A stretch of DNA of 23,320 bases from an uncultured Chloroflexota bacterium (GTDB lineage Bacteria > Chloroflexota > Anaerolineae > Caldilineales > Caldilineaceae). The stretch lies in NCBI GenBank assembly GCA_903879975.1, contig CAIRNL010000555.1, positions 1 through 23,320 on the forward strand. The letters run 5' to 3'. The position numbers were made by a program, and so were the translations under genes. Shown in pieces: positions 8,146 to 14,235 of this stretch; the stretch's first letter is position 1, and the number at the start of each line of letters is the position of its first letter. A model generated the notes under the pieces. That model ran no database searches. It saw only the letters and a program-made list of their open reading frames with translations, and had not been told where the DNA came from.

Positions 8146-8225
8146 GTTGAATCGAAATTGTGAAAAGTTGACCAAACACAGACCTGCAGTCCAGGCCCAC
8201 AACAAATCGGGATCAGTTGAATCGA
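8146..8225. repeat. Direct repeat pair upstream of the binding-protein gene
   Basis: GTTGAATCGA occurs at 8146-8155 and again at 8216-8225, 70 bases apart start to start, roughly seven helical turns on the same DNA face. The proximal copy lies right beside the binding-protein ribosome site. It could be a pair of regulator sites or chance. Confidence 0.3.
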
Positions 8226-8286
8226 TAACAGTACCCTCCTTTTGCTCATGCGAGCGATAGTCCATCCGCCAGCAAAGGTGACTAAG

Positions 8287-8309
8287 CCTGGCCAAGGGGC
8301 GCGGCCAGG
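8287..8309. repeat. Inverted repeat (7-bp arms, 9-base loop)
   Basis: CCTGGCC (8287-8293) and GGCCAGG (8303-8309) pair perfectly. There is no T run on either side, so terminator function is not supported. It lies about 155 bases upstream of the binding-protein start. Confidence 0.35.
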
Positions 8310-8474
8310 AATGCCCAAAACCAATTTGCTCAAGCGCCGCTAGGTACAAGCCTCCCTCAAGCGCAAGGCCGGTTGCCCAAGACAAGGCAATCTAGCCATC
8401 GACGCCCACTCTGCCTGAGGCACGCTGTCCTGCCAGGCACAACTGCCGGAGAACCGGATACACGCACATTGCGC

Positions 8475-8500
8475 ACCAGTGCCGCTAGGATGGCACTGGT
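8475..8500. repeat. Inverted repeat (9-bp arms, 8-base loop) at the break of the GH3 remnant
   Basis: ACCAGTGCC (8475-8483) and GGCACTGGT (8492-8500) are perfect complements. The hairpin sits exactly where the GH3-like reading frame ends in a stop codon. No T run follows on either strand. It may be a small inserted palindrome that broke the gene, or a structure at the end of the isomerase message. Confidence 0.5.
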
Positions 8501-8652
8501 ATTGCCGTCTGCCCAGTCGGATAGATCAGGCCGCCGGGCCGGTAATGGCGCAGAAAATCTCGCTCGGCGTGGCCGACAGAACACGACTTCCCAGCAGTGT
8601 AGACAAAAAGCTGGCCAATCTTTGTGCGCAGATCCATCAGCGGCGCCTCCAT
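8485..8652 (-). pseudogene. Remnant of a glycoside hydrolase family 3 N-terminus (beta-N-acetylhexosaminidase-like)
   Basis: Starting at an ATG at 8652, 14 bases past the isomerase stop, the minus strand reads MEAPLMDLRTKIGQLFVYTA and later FLRHYRPGGLIYP before a stop about 55 codons in. The pairing of (L)xxKIGQLF with a following Y-x-PGGLI matches the opening of family 3 glycoside hydrolases of the NagZ/beta-glucosidase type, where it precedes the DQEGG motif. After the hairpin at 8475-8500 another frame continues with NTSAILAALVRNVR, which would fit the next helix, but no DQEGG or catalytic Asp follows. I read this as a truncated, frameshifted relic. The alternative is a chance short reading frame. 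The match rests on recalled family motifs. Confidence 0.42.
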
Positions 8653-8665
8653 GAACCCAACATCG

Positions 8666-10471
8666 TCAAGCCACCACTCCCTCGATCCACTGATGGCGTG
8701 GCTTGACGAAGCTCTTGACAACTTGGATTTCGGCGCCGTCCTCGCTGATGAGCCGGTAGGCGCCAGCTGCAGCCGGAACAACGAAGGTCTCCGCATAGCT
8801 GAAACGCTGGCGCTGGCCGCTGGCCGTCTCCAACAATACGCTGCGCCCTTCGACCAGACTCATGATCTGGCACGATCCATCCGTTCGCACATCGACGCAA
8901 TCGCTGAACTTGTAGCGCTGGACGTCGTAAAAATGGTTCGGATGCGTCGGCTGGTGAATGAGTTCCCAGCCAGCAGCACCGTCTACCACGCGCGGCTGCG
9001 CAATAAACTCGGCGGGCACGCGCGCACCTTTGCGGTCAAAATAAAGATTCTCGAAAGCTCGCTCGATGTTGAGAGGACGTGGCCGGCCATCCAGGTCGAG
9101 ACGCATCCAGTCATACATTTTGAAGGTGAAGATATAGGGCGTGGCGCTGATCTCCAGGACGAGATTGTTGATACCGGAGCAGTGGATCGTGCCGTTGGGG
9201 ATCAGAATCAGATCGTGCTTGCGCACAGGATGCGATTGCACAAAGCGTTCGATTGCCACAGGGGCAGCCTGTGTGAAGCTCTGCTCCAGCGCAGCCCGAA
9301 ACTGAGCCGGGTTGATGTCACCTTGAAAGCCCAGATAACAGCGGGCATCGGGCGCGCACTCCAAAATATAGTAGGTCTCATCCTGCGTGTACACCTCACC
9401 AAAGTTGCGGCGGATGTAGTCAGGGCGCGGGTGGCACTGCACGGAGAGGTTGCCGCCGTCGAAGGTGTCCAGGAAATCGAAGCGAATCGGAAACTCGTAG
9501 CCAAAGGCAGCCGCACACTCGCCCGTGACATCCTGCGGATTACGATGCATGAGGAAGTCAAACGAAACCTCCAGCAGCCAGTCGTCGCTTTCAAAAACCA
9601 GGCCGTTCTCCGGTACGATCAGCTCGAAAGACCAGGCGTAGTTCGGCACCTCCTGTGCGAGCTGCGGCATGCGTTGACGAATCCACTGGCCACCCCACGG
9701 CCCCGGCTCGAACCACGGGCGGACACGAAAAAAGTTGTTGGCCATAGTAGCCAGGCCGCCGCGGATCGCCTCGCCCCGTGCGAAGGTGATCTCGTCAGGC
9801 CGCTGGCCATCTACGATCCAGTCGATGCGGCTGTGCAGAGCCAGTTTGTGGCGATTGGCGGCCATCCAGTCGATGAAATAGCTGCGCTTGTATGCAGGCT
9901 TGGGATCGAGCGGCTGCATCGCACCCAGACAGGTGACGCTGCCAGCTCGCTGGCGGAACTGAATCTCGTTTTTGGGAACGTCGACATAGACGATCAGCCC
10001 CTGCCAGCCAGCCAGTGCCGCCCCGCAGCCATAGACGATGTTGAGGTCGGCCGTGGCATCTGGGCGCAGTCCCGCAAGCGCATCCCGATCGAAAAAGTCA
10101 ATCAACTCGCCCGGAAAGCGAAAGCCAAAGATGGGATCGTCGCCGCCCAGGTAGGGGTCGAGCAGGGCGTCGATCTCAGCCGGCGACTTCATGGCGGCCG
10201 CAACGAAGGTCCAGTGGGTGCGCACACCCAACGCATGGAGCTCGGCGTGCAACCGTTCACGGAAATCTGCCCAGAGCACGCCTGGATAGCCGTCCAGCAC
10301 AACTTGGCTGGCACCGGCAAGCTGCTGCGCCAGCGCAACAAAACCGCCCCCGATTTGGCCTGGACCCAGATTGAATGATGGATAAATGTTGTACTGGCCA
10401 GGCGCAGTTTCCTGGCGGCGCGCCGGCATTAGATATTGTGTGGTCTTGCGCCACGGTTCAGGTAGGCTCAC
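8666..10471 (-). CDS. Two-domain protein with C-terminal type I mannose-6-phosphate isomerase
   Basis: A 601-residue protein whose C-terminal half is a type I phosphomannose isomerase, a zinc cupin interconverting mannose-6-phosphate and fructose-6-phosphate. Isomerase motifs begin at RPWFEPGPWGGQW (251-263). Candidate metal ligands are Gln345 and His347 in NLSVQCHP, Glu365 in DETYYILE and His430 in GTIHCSG; RPLNIERAFENL follows. The first 245 residues are an additional domain with DGYPGVLW, DDPIFGFRFPGELIDFFD and VYGCGAAL. It loosely recalls uridine-kinase-like proteins but has no Walker A loop, and I do not assign a function. The GTG at 10471 is chosen because GGGGAG lies 7 bases upstream and the previous stop codon is one base away. 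ATG codons at 10504, 10510 and 10543 are alternatives with poorer ribosome sites that would overlap the previous gene. Ordinary ManA proteins are only 300-400 residues long. Confidence 0.85.
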   Translation of the reverse strand: MSLPEPWRKTTQYLMPARRQETAPGQYNIYPSFNLGPGQIGGGFVALAQQLAGASQVVLDGYPGVLWADFRERLHAELHALGVRTHWTFVAAAMKSPAEIDALLDPYLGGDDPIFGFRFPGELIDFFDRDALAGLRPDATADLNIVYGCGAALAGWQGLIVYVDVPKNEIQFRQRAGSVTCLGAMQPLDPKPAYKRSYFIDWMAANRHKLALHSRIDWIVDGQRPDEITFARGEAIRGGLATMANNFFRVRPWFEPGPWGGQWIRQRMPQLAQEVPNYAWSFELIVPENGLVFESDDWLLEVSFDFLMHRNPQDVTGECAAAFGYEFPIRFDFLDTFDGGNLSVQCHPRPDYIRRNFGEVYTQDETYYILECAPDARCYLGFQGDINPAQFRAALEQSFTQAAPVAIERFVQSHPVRKHDLILIPNGTIHCSGINNLVLEISATPYIFTFKMYDWMRLDLDGRPRPLNIERAFENLYFDRKGARVPAEFIAQPRVVDGAAGWELIHQPTHPNHFYDVQRYKFSDCVDVRTDGSCQIMSLVEGRSVLLETASGQRQRFSYAETFVVPAAAGAYRLISEDGAEIQVVKSFVKPRHQWIEGVVA

Positions 10472-10472
10472 G

Positions 10473-10865
10473 CTATTCTCCCCGATCCGGACGCTGGTAG
10501 TCATCTTCATAACGGGTGATGTCGGCCTGCTGCCAATTGCCAAAGGCTACTTCCAACACACGCACCGCAGCGCCACGGCTGGCAAGACGATGTTTTGTAT
10601 TGGCAGGAATCCAAATCTCGTCGCCGGCCTTGGGATGCAAAATCTCCTCGCCAACCTGCACCTCGCCGCCGTCGTCGAGCGCAATCCACAGTTCGGCACG
10701 GCCCGTGTGGGATTGCAGGCTCAGACGCTGGCCAGCCGTGACAGTCATCAGACTGACTGTCACCTCCTGATTGAAAGCGTACTGCTTGAAGGATCCCCAC
10801 GGCCGGCTGATGAAGTCGACGGCTGGTTTTGCTTCAGGGATGGGTTTGGTCACATAGTCGGTCAT
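10473..10865 (-). CDS. Small cupin, type II mannose-6-phosphate isomerase-like
   Basis: A 130-residue single cupin corresponding to the isomerase half of ManC/type II phosphomannose isomerases, without the nucleotidyltransferase half. The signatures are RPWGSFKQY (21-29), LSLQSHTGRAELW (48-60, with Gln51, His53 and Glu58 as probable metal ligands), IPANTKHRL (His92) and the C-terminal ADITRYEDDYQR. It probably acts on mannose-6-phosphate/fructose-6-phosphate or a related sugar phosphate in the cytoplasm. Its ATG overlaps the stop codon of the upstream isomerase gene as ATGA, and its own stop is one base before the GTG of the next gene, so the three are translationally coupled. Some stand-alone cupins of this type are sugar isomerases other than PMI. 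Confidence 0.86.
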   Translation of the reverse strand: MTDYVTKPIPEAKPAVDFISRPWGSFKQYAFNQEVTVSLMTVTAGQRLSLQSHTGRAELWIALDDGGEVQVGEEILHPKAGDEIWIPANTKHRLASRGAAVRVLEVAFGNWQQADITRYEDDYQRPDRGE

Positions 10866-11467
10866 GCGCGTGAAGCCTCCAATTCGCGCAGGAAATCGGC
10901 GCGTGGCATCAGGACAGGTTGCCCCTCGCGCTCGACAAGAACTTTGCTGAAATTGCGCACGCCCACCGTGCCGTAGTCATGGCCGGCATCGCTGGAAAGA
11001 ACACCCCAGTAGACCAAAGGCTCATCGCCGACATTCACCGTGCGATGAGCAGCATAGCCTGGCACATAGACGGTGCTATTCGCTTCCAACGGTACGGCAT
11101 AACACTCTCCGGTACGCTCGTCCTCGAGCACCATCATGCCGCGCCCACGCAGTCCAATGTAGACTTCAGCCGCTGGACGCCATTCGTGCAAATGCCCCTT
11201 GGTCATGAAATATTCACGCCCGACCTTGCCCGGCATCAAGATGCCGATCCCGTAATGTATCTGGCCTTCACCGATATGCTCTTCAACCTGAGTGACCCGA
11301 TAGATGACTGGATTCTCCGCCAGTAGGCGTGAACATGCCTGTTGGTCGGCAAAGCTGGCACTCAGATCGGACAGGCGCCTGCTCGTCGGCGCGCGCCCGG
11401 CAATATCGCCAGTCATCGGGTCAAATTGCAGCACCTCGCTGCGTTCAGATTGGGTTGTGCTTGTCAT
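10862..11467 (-). CDS. Cupin-type glucose-6-phosphate isomerase (archaeal-type cPGI)
   Basis: A 201-residue cupin of the archaeal-type phosphoglucose isomerase family, interconverting glucose-6-phosphate and fructose-6-phosphate with a bound metal. The diagnostic stretch is GREYFMTKGHLH (83-94), then EVYIGLRGRG (101-110) and VPGYAAHRTVN (135-145). His92, His94, Glu101 and His141 line up with the metal ligands known for the Pyrococcus enzyme. DAGHDYG (160-166) is also typical. Length matches the family. It is the first gene of the operon, read from a near-consensus promoter, and overlaps the next gene by ATGA. The ATG at 11467 has AAGGGG upstream at slightly long spacing. This enzyme is unrelated to the usual bacterial Pgi. 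Confidence 0.92.
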   Translation of the reverse strand: MTSTTQSERSEVLQFDPMTGDIAGRAPTSRRLSDLSASFADQQACSRLLAENPVIYRVTQVEEHIGEGQIHYGIGILMPGKVGREYFMTKGHLHEWRPAAEVYIGLRGRGMMVLEDERTGECYAVPLEANSTVYVPGYAAHRTVNVGDEPLVYWGVLSSDAGHDYGTVGVRNFSKVLVEREGQPVLMPRADFLRELEASRA

Positions 11468-11506
11468 GACGATACAGCCCCTTGCTCACGCAGAATTGAA
11501 AACCTC

Positions 11507-11522
11507 TATTTTTTGTAAAATA
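11507..11522. promoter_or_regulatory. Candidate DeoR operator (inverted repeat)
   Basis: TATTTT (11507-11512) and AAAATA (11517-11522) are perfect complements around TTGT. The repeat covers roughly +4 to +19 relative to the predicted start of the isomerase operon, where a bound repressor would block transcription. A related but not palindromic string (TATATTTTGTTAG) overlaps the -10 box of the regulator's own promoter. Assignment to the adjacent DeoR protein is inference. Confidence 0.4.
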
Positions 11523-11532
11523 TGTAGGTGGC

Positions 11533-11561
11533 ATTATATCAAACACAACAGTATCCGTCAA
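11533..11561 (-). promoter_or_regulatory. Near-consensus sigma-70 promoter for the isomerase operon
   Basis: On the minus strand TTGACG (11556-11561) is followed after exactly 17 bases by TATAAT (11533-11538). The start point would be near 11526, giving a leader of about 60 bases to the ATG at 11467. Only one base departs from the consensus hexamers. Confidence 0.75.
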
Positions 11562-11732
11562 GGTCTTTCTGAAAAACACCACGATATATCACAAATTAAC
11601 GCCCAGAAAAAGCCGAGCCTACGCGCCAACAGCGCTGTAAAAAGGGCAGAAAAGTCGCCCCCATCGATGGAACACTGCAAGTTGACGGGCAAAAACAACG
11701 ATCATGCGGGAGATAGCCACAAATTCAGTCGC

Positions 11733-11761
11733 TTGACAATTGCGCACCAATAATGTTATAT
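11733..11761 (+). promoter_or_regulatory. Near-consensus sigma-70 promoter for the DeoR regulator
   Basis: TTGACA (11733-11738) is followed after 17 bases by TTATAT (11756-11761); TATATT one base further is an alternative -10 box. The start would be near 11768, leaving a leader of about 38 bases with a GGAG ribosome site just before the ATG at 11806. Confidence 0.72.
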
Positions 11762-11805
11762 TTTGTTAGCAACGCATTGAGTACTGACCCGACTACGGAG
11801 CCATC

Positions 11806-12585
11806 ATGCAGAAATTACCTGCCGAGTTGCGCCGAGACCAGATCGCAGTATTGGTCGACGAACAATCCAGCGTATCGACTGAGGAACTGGGTGAACACTT
11901 TGGCGTCTCCCTCATGACGGTCTGGCGAGATTTGACGATGCTGGAGGAGGAGGGTCGCGTGCGGCGGGTGCGCGGCGGAGCAGCGCGCGTCGAGCGAAGT
12001 GATCATGCCGAGCCACTCTTCGACAGCAAACGCGTCCTGAATCCAACAGCGAAGGAGCGGATCGCACGATATGCCGCAGAACACTTCGTCATCGACGGAG
12101 AAATCCTGTTCATGGAGGCCGGTACCACAGTCGCCGCCATGGTCAAATACCTGGCAGGCCATCAGCATCTGACCGTGATCGGCAACGGGCTGGGAACCAT
12201 GAATGAACTGGCACGGCTCGTCCCTGCGATCAGTGTCTACTGCTGTGGCGGCATGCTGCGCGATGTCGCCCTGACTTTTGTCGGCCCACAGGCGGAGGAT
12301 TACTTTCGCAACATCAACGCCACCACCTGCTTTTTGAGTGCAACGGGCATTACGGCTACAGAGGGCGTCACTGACCCCAGCCCGCTGGAGATTCAGGTGA
12401 AACGCGCGATGGCAGCTAGCGCCGACCGCGTCATCTTTCTGCTTGACAGCAGCAAGTTCGGCGTGCGCTCACTCTCACGCATCGTGCCGCTGAGCGATGT
12501 TGACATCCTGGTAACCGATCAGGATGCGCCCATCGACCTCGTCAATGCCCTGCGCACACAAGGCATTGACATCCATATCGTGTAA
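11806..12585 (+). CDS. DeoR-family transcriptional regulator
   Basis: A 259-residue cytoplasmic DNA-binding regulator. The N-terminal winged helix (about 5-60) has the DeoR signature, with VSTEELGEHFGVSLMTVWRD as recognition region and LEEEGRVRRVRGGA as the wing. The C-terminal DeoRC domain, related to sugar-phosphate isomerase folds, shows MEAGTTVAAM, YCCGGMLRD and LLDSSKFG, the conserved contacts for a phosphorylated sugar effector. It is transcribed divergently from the isomerase-transporter operon, so it is probably the local repressor, released by a sugar phosphate the operon makes or consumes. GGAG lies 5 bases before the ATG. The acyl-CoA-binding protein gene follows after 32 bases and may share the transcript. 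Confidence 0.93.
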   Translation: MQKLPAELRRDQIAVLVDEQSSVSTEELGEHFGVSLMTVWRDLTMLEEEGRVRRVRGGAARVERSDHAEPLFDSKRVLNPTAKERIARYAAEHFVIDGEILFMEAGTTVAAMVKYLAGHQHLTVIGNGLGTMNELARLVPAISVYCCGGMLRDVALTFVGPQAEDYFRNINATTCFLSATGITATEGVTDPSPLEIQVKRAMAASADRVIFLLDSSKFGVRSLSRIVPLSDVDILVTDQDAPIDLVNALRTQGIDIHIV

Positions 12586-12617
12586 TCCCACACAACGACC
12601 CAGAGAGAGGAAAAATC

Positions 12618-12875
12618 ATGAGCGATCTGAAAGCCCAATTCGAACAAGCAGCCCGCGAGTCGACAGAACTACCTTCGCGGCCAGACAACAACACGCTGCT
12701 CCAAATCTACGCCCTGTACAAGCAGGCCACTGTCGGCGATGTCAACACCAAGCGCCCCGGCATGACCGATTTCGTCGGGCGCGCCAAGTGGGATGCCTGG
12801 GAAAAGTTGAAAGGCACGACGGGCGAGCAGGCCATGCAGGCCTACGTAGACTTGATCCACAAGCTGAAGGGATGA
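12618..12875 (+). CDS. Acyl-CoA-binding protein (ACBP)
   Basis: An 85-residue four-helix acyl-CoA carrier of the ACBP family, which binds medium- and long-chain acyl-CoA in the cytoplasm. The family core YKQATVGDVN (34-43) and GRAKWDAWEKLKG (54-66) is unmistakable. The ligand-contacting residues of bovine ACBP (Tyr28, Tyr31, Lys32, Lys54, Tyr73) correspond to Tyr31, Tyr34, Lys35, Lys57 and Tyr76 here, at a constant offset of three. The length equals the eukaryotic single-domain form. A GAGG site lies 7 bases before the ATG. ACBP is common in eukaryotes and scattered in bacteria. Its position behind a sugar regulator has no obvious functional reason. Confidence 0.95.
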   Translation: MSDLKAQFEQAARESTELPSRPDNNTLLQIYALYKQATVGDVNTKRPGMTDFVGRAKWDAWEKLKGTTGEQAMQAYVDLIHKLKG

Positions 12876-12915
12876 GCGTGACAATGGCTCTCATTCAATC
12901 ATTCCCCCATCCCCC

Positions 12916-14235
12916 TCAGATCAGCATCCTCTCCTTCATGGCCAGATAGCGGTCGATCACCGCCACGCTGAGTTCGTCGGCAGGAGCGTCGATCGTCTGC
13001 ACCCCCTGCCGGCGCAGACGATCGAGGGTCGCTCTCCGCTCACCGAGGACTCGCTCCGCTACTGTCCGTTGGTAGAGAGACTCACTGTCCGTAATCGGCT
13101 GTGTGGCCAACCGGTTGATGGCCGGGTCTGCTACGGTCACCAGCAGGGGCAGGTGCTGGCGGCGCAGGCGCACCAACTGCGCTACGAGCGCGTCGACCGA
13201 AATGCTGCCGGTCAAGTCAGTGAAGACCAGCACGAGGCCGCGCTTGTGCTGGCGGGCGGCAAACTCGCCGAAAGCAATACCGTAGTTCGGTTCCACACGT
13301 TGCCCTTCGACAGCGTACAGCTGTTCCAGCAGCCGGTGAAACTGGGCCTTACCGCTGCGCGGCGCAAGGGTGTGCAACACTGTGTCCGCAAAGGTGAGCA
13401 GACCGACACGATCACCCTTCTGGACAGCCACGTAGGACAGCAACAACACCGCATTGATGGCATAGTCCATCTTGGCGATGTCGCCCACCGGACTGCGCAT
13501 CATGCGCCCGACATCGAGCAACACATAGATGTTCTGGCTGCGCTCAGTTTCGTACTCGACGCTGATTGGCCTCCCCCGCCGCGCGGTTGCCTTCCAGTTG
13601 ATGCGCCGGTACTCGTCGTCGGGCGTATAGTCGCGCAGTCGCTCAAACTCGTTGCCGGCACCCAACTGGCGCGTGGAACGCAGCCCCAATTCCCACAGGC
13701 GATTGCGGCGCAGGAGCAGGTCATATTGGCGCACGTCGACCAGGTTCGGATACACCTTGACCGGTTTGGCGGCAGCAAAGCGCGCCTGGCGCCGCAATAG
13801 CCCAGCCGGTGACTCCCAACGCAGGTAAAGGTCGCCAAACGCAAAGTTGCCGCGCCGCGGCGGCCAGACATGATAACGCACCACGGTCGGTCGCCGTGGC
13901 ACAGCTCGTGCTGCCAACAGCGGCTGCGCCACATCGAGACGAAAGGTCGGCGGCGGCGTGTCGCGCAGCCAGATCGGCGCAACACGCACGCCGCTATGCA
14001 AGTCGATCTCGATCTCGACAAGATTCTGGGCAGCCAGTGACAGCCGGCCGTCATGGCGGCGCGCCAGCGTCCAGTCGGCTGGCTTAGGCGCCAGTTGCCA
14101 GTCGGCAACGAATGCAGCCCCGCAGACAATCAGCCAGAGTGCAGCCACCCACACGGCCAGCGGCCACCAGAGCGCGGCCAGGAGGAGCGGTGCCGTCAAC
14201 AACAGGAGCACAAGCCCGCGCAGGGTGAGTTGCAT
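12916..14235 (-). CDS. DUF58 domain protein with two N-terminal membrane segments
   Basis: A 439-residue membrane protein of the DUF58 family. Two hydrophobic segments (about 5-23 and 25-45) anchor it, followed by a beta-rich region. The DUF58 hallmark GNEFERLRDYTPDDEYRRIN runs from 194 to 213, continuing WKATARRGRP and VEYETERSQN. A von Willebrand A-like domain begins at VLLDVGRMM (238-246), whose metal-site motif is degenerate (DVGRM rather than DxSxS). DUF58 proteins usually accompany a MoxR AAA ATPase; none is in this window. The ATG overlaps the stop codon of the RecQ gene (TGATG), so its translation is coupled to that gene. Cellular role unknown; families of this kind are linked to cell-envelope or chaperone-like functions. 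Confidence 0.9.
   Translation of the reverse strand: MQLTLRGLVLLLLTAPLLLAALWWPLAVWVAALWLIVCGAAFVADWQLAPKPADWTLARRHDGRLSLAAQNLVEIEIDLHSGVRVAPIWLRDTPPPTFRLDVAQPLLAARAVPRRPTVVRYHVWPPRRGNFAFGDLYLRWESPAGLLRRQARFAAAKPVKVYPNLVDVRQYDLLLRRNRLWELGLRSTRQLGAGNEFERLRDYTPDDEYRRINWKATARRGRPISVEYETERSQNIYVLLDVGRMMRSPVGDIAKMDYAINAVLLLSYVAVQKGDRVGLLTFADTVLHTLAPRSGKAQFHRLLEQLYAVEGQRVEPNYGIAFGEFAARQHKRGLVLVFTDLTGSISVDALVAQLVRLRRQHLPLLVTVADPAINRLATQPITDSESLYQRTVAERVLGERRATLDRLRRQGVQTIDAPADELSVAVIDRYLAMKERMLI

Larger units (their letters stand above)
8132..8665. other. 534-base gap between isomerase and transporter genes
   Basis: No intact gene is supported here. The part next to the isomerase gene holds a GH3-like coding remnant on the minus strand. 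The middle holds two perfect short hairpins (8287-8309 and 8475-8500). The part next to the binding-protein gene has a 10-base direct repeat. A well-formed minus-strand AGGAGGG around 8235-8241 is followed by no ATG at useful distance and may be a relic ribosome site. I found no convincing promoter for the binding-protein gene, so read-through from the isomerase genes remains possible. Confidence 0.5.
11468..11805. other. Divergent control region between isomerase operon and DeoR regulator
   Basis: This 338-base AT-rich gap contains no supported gene. It holds a minus-strand promoter at 11533-11561, a plus-strand promoter at 11733-11761 and an inverted repeat at 11507-11522 just downstream of the minus-strand start point. 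The drop in GC against both flanking genes is visible by eye. The layout fits a local regulator controlling both itself and the isomerase/transporter genes. Confidence 0.7.

Noticed and set aside
8034..8385. Two minus-strand open frames of 85-99 codons upstream of the binding-protein gene, one following an AGGAGGG-like stretch
   Set aside because: They overlap the lipoprotein signal region in other frames or lack a start at the right distance, and neither translation resembles a known family.
8624..10378. A 584-codon plus-strand open frame
   Set aside because: It is antisense to the two-domain phosphomannose isomerase, which has clear cupin motifs. The plus-strand translation shows no recognisable domain, and its length follows from high GC content.
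12876..12915. Possible terminator between the convergent ACBP and DUF58 genes
   Set aside because: Only a 5-bp ATGAG/CTCAT pairing with a long loop and no T run could be found.
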